DNA of 47,148 bases from assembly GCA_964526565.1 (NCBI GenBank), contig CAZGMC010000021.1:1-47148 (forward strand), read 5' to 3'. This DNA is from CAZGMC01 sp964526565 (lineage in GTDB: Bacteria > Pseudomonadota > Alphaproteobacteria > DSM-16000 > Inquilinaceae). The position numbers and the translations under genes were made by a program. Positions within the stretch are counted from its first letter, which is position 1. The number at the start of each line of letters is the position of its first letter. Below the pieces are notes generated by a model, which did not search any database, was not told the DNA's origin, and worked only from the letters and a program-made list of their open reading frames with translations. Of the stretch, positions 40,464 to 47,148 are shown piece by piece.

Positions 40464-41843
40464 ATGACCGTCGTCTGCGAGCCCAGCGTGAAACCGTCCA
40501 GCCCGCCGGTCACCGACAAGCGCCAGCTCGTCGAGTACCTGGAGGCCGGCTGCAAGCCCCGTGATCTGTGGCGGATCGGCACCGAGCACGAGAAGTTCGT
40601 GTTCCGTCTCGACGACCTGCGCCCGGTGCCCTACGAGGGGCCGAACGGCGTCGGCGCCCTGCTGCAGGGGCTGACCCGCTACGGCTGGCAGCCGGTCCAC
40701 GAGGGCGACAACATCATCGCGCTGCTCGACGGCCAGGGCGGCTCGGTGACGCTCGAGCCGGGCGGGCAGGTCGAGCTGTCCGGCGCCCCGGTCAAGACCA
40801 TCCACCAGACCTGCGACGAGATCCAGGAGCACCTGCGCGAGGTGCGCGAGGTCAACCAGGAGCTGGGCGTCGGCATGATCGGCCTGGGTTTCCAGCCCAA
40901 GTGGCGGCGCGAGGACGTGCCGTGGATGCCCAAGGGCCGCTACGCCATCATGCGCCGCTACATGCCGAAGCGGGGCCGGCTGGGCCTGGACATGATGCTG
41001 CGCACCTGCACCGTGCAGGTCAACCTGGACTTCGAAAGCGAGGCGTGCATGACGCAGAAGCTGCGCATCGGCCTCGCCCTGCAGCCGGTGGCCACGGCCC
41101 TGTTCGCCAACTCGCCGTTCACCGACGGGCAGCCCAACGGCTTCCAGAGCTTCCGCAGCCACATCTGGACCGAGACCGACCCCGACCGCTGCGGCGACCT
41201 GCCGTTCGTGTTCGAGGACGGCTTCGGGTTCGAGCGCCATGTCGACTACGTGCTCGACGTGCCGATGTACTTCGTCTACCGCGACGGCACGTATATCGAC
41301 GCCGCCGGCCAGTCGTTCCGGGACTTCCTGGCCGGCCGGCTGCCGGCGCTGCCGGGCGAGCTGCCGACCATGGCCGACTGGGCCGACCACCTGACCACCG
41401 TGTTCCCCGAGGTGCGCCTGAAGAAGTACCTGGAGATGCGCGGCGCCGACGGCGGCCCGTGGCGGCGCATCTGCGCGCTGCCGGCGCTGTGGGCGGGCCT
41501 GCTCTACGACGCCGATGCGGCCACCGCCGCCTGGGACCTGGTGAAGGACTGGACGGCGGAGGAGCGTACGGCGCTGCGCCGCGACGTGCCGCGCCACGGC
41601 CTGAGGACACCGTTCCGCGGCCGCACTGTCCGCGAGCTGGCGCTCGACGTGCTGGCCATCGCCCATGCCGGGTTGGAGCGGCGCGGCCGCAAGGATGGCT
41701 TTGGCGAGACTGAGGCGCACTTCCTCAACCCATTGTCAGTCATCGCCGAGTCCGGGGAGACGCCGGCCGACCGCAAGCTGCGCTGCTTTCACGAGGAGTG
41801 GCACGGCGACATCGACCCGATCTTCACGAAGTTCGCCTACTGA
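40464..41843 (+). CDS. gshA: Glutamate--cysteine ligase, plant/alphaproteobacterial type
   Basis: 459-residue GCS2-type ligase making gamma-glutamylcysteine, the first step of glutathione synthesis. Landmarks are RIGTEHEKFVFRLDDLRPVP, ALLDGQGGSVTLEPGGQVEL (substrate strand), VPWMPKGRYAIMRRYMP, RTCTVQVNLDFESEACMTQK, ALFANSPFTDGQPNGFQSFR and FPEVRLKKYLEMRGADGGPW. These mark it as the plant-type enzyme rather than the E. coli GshA type, as usual in Alphaproteobacteria. Length is normal. ATG 40464 gives the family start. Plant enzymes are controlled by disulfides; whether this one is cannot be read from the sequence. ggt, a glutathione-processing gene, is in the same window but far away. Confidence 0.95.
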   Translation: MTVVCEPSVKPSSPPVTDKRQLVEYLEAGCKPRDLWRIGTEHEKFVFRLDDLRPVPYEGPNGVGALLQGLTRYGWQPVHEGDNIIALLDGQGGSVTLEPGGQVELSGAPVKTIHQTCDEIQEHLREVREVNQELGVGMIGLGFQPKWRREDVPWMPKGRYAIMRRYMPKRGRLGLDMMLRTCTVQVNLDFESEACMTQKLRIGLALQPVATALFANSPFTDGQPNGFQSFRSHIWTETDPDRCGDLPFVFEDGFGFERHVDYVLDVPMYFVYRDGTYIDAAGQSFRDFLAGRLPALPGELPTMADWADHLTTVFPEVRLKKYLEMRGADGGPWRRICALPALWAGLLYDADAATAAWDLVKDWTAEERTALRRDVPRHGLRTPFRGRTVRELALDVLAIAHAGLERRGRKDGFGETEAHFLNPLSVIAESGETPADRKLRCFHEEWHGDIDPIFTKFAY

Positions 41844-41864
41844 TGCCGGGACAGGGAGCGGACG

Positions 41865-42101
41865 ATGCGGGGCAGGGTGGACTGGATGTGGGTCGGCGAA
41901 TGGGCGTTGCGCATTTTCGTCGCCGTTTTCCCGCTGGTCACGTTCCTCTATCTGGTCAGCACGCCGGTGGTGCGGCCGGGCGGCGTCGTGGACGCCTTGC
42001 CGGAGGCCATGCTGCTGGGGCTGATGGTGGCGGTGCCGGTGACGCTGGTCGCCGTGGCGGTGCTGGCGTTCCGCTCGGCGCGCGGCGGCGGCCGCCCCTG
42101 A
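41865..42101 (+). CDS. Small two-TM membrane protein
   Basis: 78 residues with two hydrophobic segments, EWALRIFVAVFPLVTFLYLV and EAMLLGLMVAVPVTLVAVAV, joined by a short loop (STPVVRPGGVVDALP), and a basic end RSARGGGRP. The RBS cagggag lies seven bases before ATG 41865. It lies 21 bp after gshA and 64 bp before the thioesterase gene on the same strand, so all are probably co-transcribed. No family is recognised. Confidence 0.65.
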   Translation: MRGRVDWMWVGEWALRIFVAVFPLVTFLYLVSTPVVRPGGVVDALPEAMLLGLMVAVPVTLVAVAVLAFRSARGGGRP

Positions 42102-42165
42102 CTCCCGTGCCCATCTGCGCCCCTGGCCCCTGCCGGCCGGTGCCCCGCAACGAAGAGCCAGACCG

Positions 42166-42663
42166 ATGACCGACGCCCAGTTCAACCCCAAGGCGCCGCT
42201 GACGCTGCACCACGAGACCGTGCGCGGCGACTGGATCGACTACAACGGCCACATGAACGTGGCCTACTACGTGCTGGTCTTCGACCACGCCACCGACGCC
42301 GTGCTCGACCACATCGGCATCGGCCCGCACTACGTGGCGGAGGGCGGCGGCTCGATGTTCGTCGTCGAGACCCACGTCACCTATGACCGCGAGCTGACCG
42401 AGGGCGATTCGGTGGCCATCGACACCCAGCTGCTCGGCTTCGACGCCAAGCGCGTGCACCTGTTCCACCGCATGCGCCACGCCGACGACGGTTTCCAGGC
42501 GGCGACGACCGAGGTCATGCTGCTGCACGTCGACCAGGAGACGCGCCGCTCGGCACCGATGCCCGAGGCGGCACGGGAGCGGCTGGACGCCGTGCTGCGC
42601 CGCCATGCCTCGCTCGGCCGGCCGGCCGAGGCGGGGCGGGCGCTGGCGCTGCCGCGGCGATGA
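42166..42663 (+). CDS. Hotdog-fold acyl-CoA thioesterase
   Basis: 165-residue 4HBT-type thioesterase. TVRGDWIDYNGHMNVAYYVL carries the DYNGHMN motif with the catalytic Asp; VVETHVTYDRELTEGDSVAI and LLGFDAKRVHLFHRMRHADD complete the hotdog strands. It is close to the group annotated as carnitine-pathway (betainyl-CoA type) thioesterases, but no carnitine genes are nearby and the substrate is open. ATG 42166 follows gaagag at a suitable distance. It probably belongs to the rsmE-gshA transcript or has its own promoter. Confidence 0.85.
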   Translation: MTDAQFNPKAPLTLHHETVRGDWIDYNGHMNVAYYVLVFDHATDAVLDHIGIGPHYVAEGGGSMFVVETHVTYDRELTEGDSVAIDTQLLGFDAKRVHLFHRMRHADDGFQAATTEVMLLHVDQETRRSAPMPEAARERLDAVLRRHASLGRPAEAGRALALPRR

Positions 42664-42835
42664 TCGGTGTACGGTGAGCGGTGCCCGCCGACCGGGCCAC
42701 AGCCCCGGCCCCTGGCCTTCCAGCCCGTGGACCCATGCGGCCGTCCGGTTCCTGACCCGCGGCAGAGTCGTATTCTTGCGGACAGGTCGCCGCGGGGGCT
42801 TTGCCTGGCGGCCTGACCGGTCTAAACCTTTCGTC

Positions 42836-43336
42836 ATGATCCGTTTTCTTCTCGCGGCCCTGGTGGCGGCCCTGGGCGTCACGGCGGCCGTGCCTGCCGA
42901 GGCCTCGTGCACCGATCCGGCCCAGCCCGGCGTCAACTGGCGGCGCTGCTATCACGACGGCCGCAACCTGTCCGGCGTCGACCTGACCGACGCACGGCTG
43001 CGCGACGCCACCTTCCAGCGCTCGATCCTGGACGGCGCCATCCTGACCGGCGCCGATGCCTTCCGCGCCAGGTTCATCAGCGCCAGCATGGTCGGCACCA
43101 TCCTTGATGAGGCACGCCTGTTCGAGGCGGACCTGACCCAGGCCGACCTGACCGGCGCCAGCCTGCAGAACGCCGACCTGCGCAACGCCCGCTTCGTCCA
43201 GGCGACCATGCGCCGCGCCGACCTGACCGGCGCCCGCCTGGCCGGTGCCGACCTGCGCAATGCCGACCTGTCCGGCGCCACCTGGATCGACGGCCTGCGC
43301 ATCTGTGCCGAGGGCTCGTTCGGGCAGTGCAACTGA
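42836..43336 (+). CDS. Secreted pentapeptide-repeat protein
   Basis: 166 residues. A signal peptide (MIRFLLAALVAALGVTAAVP, cleavage near AEA-S) precedes about 20 pentapeptide repeats of the A(D/N)LxX type: GVDLTDARLRDATFQRSILD, TQADLTGASLQNADLRNARF and MRRADLTGARLAGADLRNAD. They fold into a right-handed quadrilateral beta-helix, here in the periplasm. Four Cys residues at the two ends (SCTDPAQ, RRCYHDG, RICAEGSFGQCN) could form disulfides capping the helix. Function is unknown; it lacks the DNA-mimic acidity of Qnr proteins. The start after tttcgtc has only a weak RBS. Confidence 0.85.
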   Translation: MIRFLLAALVAALGVTAAVPAEASCTDPAQPGVNWRRCYHDGRNLSGVDLTDARLRDATFQRSILDGAILTGADAFRARFISASMVGTILDEARLFEADLTQADLTGASLQNADLRNARFVQATMRRADLTGARLAGADLRNADLSGATWIDGLRICAEGSFGQCN

Positions 43337-43358
43337 GACCGGCCGCGGCCGGGCCGAC

Positions 43359-44084
43359 TCATGCCCAGGTGATGTCCGGCAGCGACAGGCGGCGGGGCGG
43401 TCCGCCGTCGATCCGGGCCAGGGTCAGCTCCAGGCGCGGTCCACCGTCGCCGCCGGCCGTGTCCGGCGCGATCAGGCCGGTCGCGGCCAGGGCGAGAACA
43501 GCCGCGGCCGGGGCGAGGCCACGGGGCAGGACCAGCCGCATCCCGACGATCTCGGTCAGGCCGGCCGGGCGCTGGCGCCGTCCGGCCCGGCCGTCGGTCC
43601 AGGCGTCGGGCCGGGCGTCGGGCCGGGCATCGGGCCGGGCGTCGGGCCGGGCATCGGGCCGGGCATCGGGCCGGGCTGGGCCGGGCGAGCGGAACAGGAA
43701 CGGCTGACGCGGATCGTCGCTGTCCGTGGCCACCGGGATCGTCAGCCCGGCCGGCAGGAACGGCGCGGCATAGTCCCAGGTGGCGAACGGCAGCGGGTCG
43801 GGGCCGCGGACGGCGATGCCGAACGGGCTGGCGCCGCTGCGCCGCCAGTCGGCGCGCTCGGCCAGCCGGGTGCGCGCCACTGCCGGGGCGGCGAGCTCGG
43901 CGGGATCGACCGCCCACAGCAGCTCCAGGTAGGCATTGTCGAAGCAGTAGCAGGCATTGGCCGTGCCCTGGCCGGGATGCCGCCGGCGGTAGCTCTCCCA
44001 TAGCCCGGCCGCGTTCAGCGCCGCCGCCTCGGGCGCGCCGGGGGCGGTGAACACGAACACGTGGTCCAGTTCCAGATTGGCCAT
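43359..44084 (-). CDS. VOC/glyoxalase-like protein with repeat insertion
   Basis: 241 residues. MANLELDHVFVFTAPGAPEA and NACYCFDNAYLELLWAVDPA have the metal-binding pattern (His8, Glu near LEL) of the Glyoxalase_3-like VOC superfamily, whose members bind a divalent metal. RRSGASPFGIAVRGPDPLPF forms the second half of the fold. In the middle, six copies of a 12-bp repeat give a run of Ala-Arg-Pro-Asp that interrupts the domain between LFRSPGP and GLTEIVGMRLVLP. The frame stays open, so the protein may still be made with a flexible loop. The reaction is unknown. Its start faces the assembly gap (149 bp away). It is convergent with the pentapeptide gene (22 bp). Confidence 0.75.
   Translation of the reverse strand: MANLELDHVFVFTAPGAPEAAALNAAGLWESYRRRHPGQGTANACYCFDNAYLELLWAVDPAELAAPAVARTRLAERADWRRSGASPFGIAVRGPDPLPFATWDYAAPFLPAGLTIPVATDSDDPRQPFLFRSPGPARPDARPDARPDARPDARPDARPDAWTDGRAGRRQRPAGLTEIVGMRLVLPRGLAPAAAVLALAATGLIAPDTAGGDGGPRLELTLARIDGGPPRRLSLPDITWA
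43603..43674. repeat. 12-bp tandem repeat inside the VOC gene
   Basis: Six head-to-tail copies of gcRtcgggccgg; copies differ only at base 3 (g,g,a,g,a,a), a synonymous change. In frame they encode Ala-Arg-Pro-Asp. Confidence 0.95.
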
Positions 44085-44203
44085 GGCGATTCTCCGGGCG
44101 CGGCCGGGCAGTGCCGCGCTGGCGCTTTGTTAACGGGATAAAGATTATGCCTTTGCCGGGCTGGCGCGGCGGGGTCGCCAGCGGCATTCTCGCCGCCGGT
44201 TCG

Positions 44204-44361
44204 GCCCCCTCGACCGATCGCCATGCCGGCCGNNNNNNNNNNNNNNNNNNNNNNNNNNNNNNNNNNNNNNNNNNNNNNNNNNNNNNNNNNNNNNNNNNNN
44301 NNNNNNNNNNNNNNNNNNNNNNNNNNNNNNNNGCCCCCTCGACCGATCGCCATGCCGGCCG
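44204..44361. other. Assembly gap of exactly 100 N with 29-bp duplicated edges
   Basis: The sequence at 44204-44232 (gccccctcgaccgatcgcca and the next nine bases) is repeated exactly at 44333-44361 on the other side of the N run (44233-44332). A 100-N run is the usual placeholder for a gap of unknown size. The shared 29 bp suggests either that the contigs overlap and nothing is missing, or that a repeat broke the assembly. The divergent promoters of the VOC and DUF882 genes lie here. Confidence 0.95.
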
Positions 44362-44403
44362 CCGGGCCGTCCGGTCCGGAACCCGGCAGCAGGGAGGCGC
44401 CCC

Positions 44404-45213
44404 GTGCTCTCCAGACGGCAGCTCTTCACGGTTGGCGCCGCCGCCGGCGTAACGGCACTGGCCCCGGTGCCGGCATCCGCCGACGAGGCCGCCTTCGACG
44501 TCCATCTGGATACCAGTGCCCTGCCGCCGCCGGCTCCGGCCGTGCCGCGCTGGCAGGGCGACGTCCGGCGCAGCGGCATGCTGCGGTCCGGCCCCGGCAG
44601 TGGTACGGTGCGGCCCGAATACCGCGGCAGCGGCACGGCGCGCGGCGCCCTGGCCCGCAGCGGCCAGCCGCGCGGCAGCCTGGCCATGAGCGGCACGGCG
44701 CGGGCCCCTTATGGGGCCACCGGCACCTTCAACGACCCGTCGGCCGAGCGTGCCTACCGGCCGCGCCAGGACCGGCTGTCGCTGTACAACGTGCACACGG
44801 GCGAGCAGCTTGCGGTGCAGTACGTCGCCGATGGCCGGTACGACGCTGCGGCGCTGGCGCGGGTCAACCATGTCCTGCGCGACTGGCGCGAGAACGCAGT
44901 CATCGACATCGATCCGCAGGTCATCGACATCCTGGCGACGATCCAGAACGCCGCCGCGACCCAGGCGCCGGTCTACGTGCTGTCCGGCTACCGCACGGCG
45001 CGGACCAACGCCCTGCTGGCGCAGACCAGCCGCCTGGTCGCCCGCAACAGCCTGCACATCCGCGGCATGGCGGTGGACTTCGTGCTGCCCGACCGCGATC
45101 TGGCGTCCCTGCGCGACCATGCCATCGCCCTGCACGCCGGCGGCGTCGGCTACTATCCACGCCACGGCTTCCTGCACGTGGACAGCGGCCGCTTCCGGAC
45201 CTGGTCGGCCTGA
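44404..45213 (+). CDS. Tat-exported DUF882 (M15-like) murein peptidase
   Basis: 269-residue YcbK/DUF882 protein. The start is GTG 44404 after a strong RBS (gggagg). The N-terminus MLSRRQLFTVGAAAGVTALA is a twin-arginine signal (SRRQLF) with cleavage near ASA. A linker of Ser/Gly repeats (RSGM, GSGT, MSGTAR) leads to the peptidase domain: VLSGYRTARTNALL, SLHIRGMAVDFVLPD (metal His and Asp) and GGVGYYPRHGFLHVDSG (second metal His), the M15/DD-carboxypeptidase-like zinc pattern. It probably trims peptidoglycan cross-links in the periplasm. The linker is unusual but in frame. Confidence 0.88.
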   Translation: MLSRRQLFTVGAAAGVTALAPVPASADEAAFDVHLDTSALPPPAPAVPRWQGDVRRSGMLRSGPGSGTVRPEYRGSGTARGALARSGQPRGSLAMSGTARAPYGATGTFNDPSAERAYRPRQDRLSLYNVHTGEQLAVQYVADGRYDAAALARVNHVLRDWRENAVIDIDPQVIDILATIQNAAATQAPVYVLSGYRTARTNALLAQTSRLVARNSLHIRGMAVDFVLPDRDLASLRDHAIALHAGGVGYYPRHGFLHVDSGRFRTWSA

Positions 45214-45247
45214 GCAGCGCCGCGCCGTTCCGGAGCCGGTTTCACCG

Positions 45248-45712
45248 TTACGGGCGCAGCCGGGTATAGAGGGCGCGGATGTACTTGCGGTCCATGGCGG
45301 TGAAGTCGCCGCGGGCGATGTCGCCCTTGAGGTCGAGCAGGTCGCGGCGCGTCTCGTCGCTCAGGTCGCACTCGCCCAGGATGCGGTCGATCAGGGCGTC
45401 GTCGGGCAGCGACTCGATGTCGCCCGTGGCCGCAGGGTCGGGCCTCGGTCCCGCGCCGGTGCGCCGTGGCGTGTCCGCCCCGACCTCTGTGTCCCCGATC
45501 TCCTCCTCGTCCGCCGCCTGATCCCAGTCGTCCTCCTCCTCCTCCTCGTCTTCCTCCTCGTCCTCGTCCCAGACGAGCAGGTCGTCCCAGGTCAGCCCGG
45601 CCTCGGCGATGCGGCGATGCACCTCGCGGGCGACGGCCAGTACCTCGGCATCGTCGCCGCTGCCCAGACGTTCGAGCAGATCGATCAGGTCGTCGCGGTC
45701 GATCTCGGCCAT
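45248..45712 (-). CDS. Acidic protein of unknown function
   Basis: 154 residues. The helical start MAEIDRDDLIDLLERLGSGD, AEVLAVAREVHRRIAEAGLT and WDDLL is followed by a long Asp/Glu run (about residues 48-72), then a Pro/Thr linker and a helical end (LIDRILGECDLSDETRRDLL, DFTAMDRKYIRALYTRLRP). The two ends resemble halves of one helical domain split by the acidic insertion. I do not recognise a named family. A protein-binding or DNA-mimic role is possible but unproven. It is convergent with the DUF882 gene, 34 bp away. Confidence 0.7.
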   Translation of the reverse strand: MAEIDRDDLIDLLERLGSGDDAEVLAVAREVHRRIAEAGLTWDDLLVWDEDEEEDEEEEEDDWDQAADEEEIGDTEVGADTPRRTGAGPRPDPAATGDIESLPDDALIDRILGECDLSDETRRDLLDLKGDIARGDFTAMDRKYIRALYTRLRP

Positions 45713-45793
45713 GCTTCTCGTCGCCTCCGGGCATTCGACGGATCGGGACGCTTATTGCCCGGCCGGCGCCGCCGTGCAACCCCCAAGCGGCGG

Positions 45794-46222
45794 TCAGACC
45801 AGCTCGTCCAGGGTCTGGCGGACGATGTGGACGATCTCCTCCTCGTACGGTGAGCCGTCGTCGCCACCTTCGCCGCCAGTCTCGCCCAGCACCAGGCGCA
45901 GCTCCAGCGTCGTGGTGGGGACGTAATGGGCCACCTTGTCCAGTGCCTCGTCGTTCAGCACCGCCGCCGCGGCGACGCCCGCCCGGATTGCCTCGGTCGC
46001 CCGCCAGGCGCGCAGGGCGCCGGCCACGACACTGGCGATCTGCGCCGACTCCTCCCTGTCCTTCATGTCGTGATGGAGGACCAGCAGGCGCCAGCCGCCG
46101 GGGGCGAAGGCGGCCTCGATCCGCTCGGCATCCACCGAGCGCAGGAAGGCCGACACGGCCTCCTCGTCCTGGCGTGCCGTGGCGCCGTCACGAATCTCGA
46201 ACGTGCGCACCCTCAACGTCAT
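45794..46222 (-). CDS. Stand-alone HRDC-domain protein
   Basis: 142 residues. The N-terminal part (MTLRVRTFEIRDGATARQDE, FAPGGWRLLVLHHD) is a small alpha/beta unit I cannot name. The C-terminal part, VVAGALRAWRATEAIRAGVA, AAAVLNDEALDKVAHYVPTT and YEEEIVHIVRQTLDELV, follows the HRDC domain pattern of RecQ helicases and RNase D, which binds nucleic acid. Here it has no helicase or nuclease attached. It lies 81 bp upstream of the acidic gene on the same strand. A role in DNA or RNA binding is inferred from the domain only. Confidence 0.65.
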   Translation of the reverse strand: MTLRVRTFEIRDGATARQDEEAVSAFLRSVDAERIEAAFAPGGWRLLVLHHDMKDREESAQIASVVAGALRAWRATEAIRAGVAAAAVLNDEALDKVAHYVPTTTLELRLVLGETGGEGGDDGSPYEEEIVHIVRQTLDELV

Positions 46223-46266
46223 GACGGTCCCTCCCGCGATGATGCCTTCGGTGATAGCCGGACTCC

Positions 46267-46298
46267 TGTTAAAAAGCCGTGATGTTAAAAAGCCGTGA
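46267..46298. repeat. 16-bp tandem duplication upstream of cobS
   Basis: TGTTAAAAAGCCGTGA occurs twice head to tail (46267-46282, 46283-46298) in the 176-bp region between the divergent HRDC and cobS genes. AT-rich doubled sites may be a promoter or operator duplication. No cobalamin riboswitch (B12 box) is recognisable here. Confidence 0.85.
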
Positions 46299-46398
46299 CG
46301 CCAGCCGCCTTTCCAGACTGCTCAAGAGCGCCGCGCCGGACGATGACCATTGATCCAGACCATCGCCGTACCGCCCCCGCCCGCCGCGGAGCCGCACC

Positions 46399-47148
46399 GT
46401 GACGGCACCGGCAGGGCGTGGCGGCGGGGTCCGTCCGGGCGTGGCGGCGCGGCGCGACGAGCTGGTCTGTGCGACGATCTTCCTGACGCGACTGCCGCTG
46501 CGCTGGGCCGGCGTCCTGCCCGACGACCTGCTTGGCCGCAGCGCCTGGGCGTTTCCCGTGGTCGGGATCGGCGTCGGCCTGGCCGGCGCCGCCGGGTTCG
46601 TCGCGGCGGCGGGCATCGGTCTGGCGCCGATGGCGGCGGCAGTGGCGGCGGTGGCCGTGCAGGTGGCGGTGACCGGCGGCCTGCATGAGGACGGGCTGGC
46701 CGACACCGCCGACGGCTGCGGCGGTGGCCGTGACCGCGAGAGCAGGCTGGCCATCATGCGCGACAGCCGGCTCGGCACCTTCGGGGCGCTGGCGGTGCTG
46801 CTGGCGGTGCTGGCGCGGGTGGCGGCGCTGGCCCAGCTCGGCGCCGGCGCCGGCGGGGCAGCCGTGGCCGCGCTGGTGGTCGCCGGGGCGGCGTCGCGGG
46901 CGGCCATGCCGGTGCTGATGCGCACCCTGCCGCCGGCGCGGACCGACGGGCTCGGCGCCAGCCGCGGCCGGCCGGGCCGCACCGGCCTCGCCGTCGCCGT
47001 GGTCCTGGCTGCGGTCGTTGCCGTTGCCGTGGCCGGGCCGTGGCCGGGGGCCGGGCCGTGGCCGGGGGCCGGGCCGTGGCCGGGGGCCGGGCCGTGGCCG
47101 GAGGCCGGGCCGTGGTCGGGGGCCGTGGCGCTGGCGGCGGCCGTCGTG
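46399..47148 (+). CDS. cobS: Adenosylcobinamide-GDP ribazoletransferase (3' end outside window)
   Basis: Cobalamin synthase, an inner-membrane enzyme joining adenosylcobinamide-GDP to alpha-ribazole in the last steps of B12 synthesis. The open frame from GTG 46399 reads through the window edge. CATIFLTRLPLRW starts the family domain, and VTGGLHEDGLADTADGCGGG followed by RLAIMRDSRLGTFGALAVLL is the invariant CobS core, with acidic residues for metal binding. Several Ala/Val-rich TM helices follow. Near the right edge an 18-bp repeat (47041-47112) puts four Gly-Pro-Trp-Pro-Gly-Ala-type units in frame within a loop between TM helices. An upstream start is possible, but GTG 46399 is the best supported. 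No other cob genes are visible. Confidence 0.93.
   Translation, partial: MTAPAGRGGGVRPGVAARRDELVCATIFLTRLPLRWAGVLPDDLLGRSAWAFPVVGIGVGLAGAAGFVAAAGIGLAPMAAAVAAVAVQVAVTGGLHEDGLADTADGCGGGRDRESRLAIMRDSRLGTFGALAVLLAVLARVAALAQLGAGAGGAAVAALVVAGAASRAAMPVLMRTLPPARTDGLGASRGRPGRTGLAVAVVLAAVVAVAVAGPWPGAGPWPGAGPWPGAGPWPEAGPWSGAVALAAAVV
47041..47121. repeat. 18-bp tandem repeat inside cobS
   Basis: Three identical copies of tggccgggggccgggccg (47041-47094), a fourth with one change (47095-47112) and a partial fifth. The unit is six codons (Gly-Pro-Trp-Pro-Gly-Ala), so the frame is kept. Confidence 0.95.

Noticed and set aside
46223..46398. Cobalamin riboswitch before cobS
   Set aside because: No B12-box or matching helices are visible in the 176-bp leader; only a 16-bp tandem duplication.

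Overview
The window is very GC-rich (mostly about 70% by eye). It carries densely packed, mostly short-spaced genes of an alphaproteobacterium. The TamA/TamB pair, a BTLCP-type LapG protease, plant-type GshA, a DUF2934 protein, Cache-domain chemoreceptors and degenerate c-di-GMP-domain proteins together suggest a Rhodospirillales-like organism. That placement is inference. A run of exactly 100 N flanked by a 29-bp duplication, and a disrupted purD, show that this is a draft assembly.

Layout. 1-5.1 kb: xseA (minus, runs off the left end), purD broken by an apparent 19-nt deletion, a 38-aa membrane peptide, a perfect FNR/FixK-type palindrome, a tiny ORF coupled to ggt, and ggt. 5.1-7.6 kb: an sCache chemoreceptor (minus) and a small putative lipoprotein. 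7.9-16.2 kb: a Lap-type type I secretion and adhesin-control cluster, tolC/lapE - lapB - lapC - lapG - a membrane PAS/HD-GYP-like sensor whose metal ligands are missing. This sensor occupies the place where LapD would be expected and is the most interesting item in the window. 16.2-16.4 kb: a 17-bp tandem repeat that carries the stop codons of two convergent genes. 16.4-23.1 kb: N-carbamoylputrescine amidase, a 580-bp regulatory region, a MarR regulator, a GT2 glycosyltransferase, a HEAT-repeat protein, chrA, a long non-coding stretch with a palindromic repeat, an EamA transporter and a DUF2934 protein.

23.3-31.7 kb: tamB and tamA (outer-membrane assembly), divergent from typA. 31.9-34.1 kb: a lower-GC island bounded by two identical 112-bp direct repeats, each with long inverted ends. 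It holds a translationally coupled pair: a 147-aa protein of unknown function and a 438-aa ImmA/IrrE-like protein without HExxH. 34.1-42.7 kb: a membrane methyltransferase, hldE, a degenerate EAL-like protein, a second chemoreceptor (Cache_3-Cache_2), rsmE, gshA, a small membrane protein and a hotdog thioesterase. 42.8-47.1 kb: a secreted pentapeptide-repeat protein, a glyoxalase-like protein with an expanded repeat, the assembly gap, a Tat-exported DUF882 peptidase, an acidic hypothetical protein, a stand-alone HRDC protein and the start of cobS.

Themes. Surface attachment and c-di-GMP-type signalling (Lap cluster, degenerate HD-GYP and EAL proteins), envelope assembly (TamAB, HldE, DUF882), glutathione metabolism (ggt, gshA) and chemotaxis recur. 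At least four genes (xseA, lapB, the VOC gene, cobS) carry in-frame 12- or 18-bp tandem repeats, which suggests active repeat expansion in this GC-rich genome. No rRNA, tRNA, CRISPR array, transposase or integrase was recognised.
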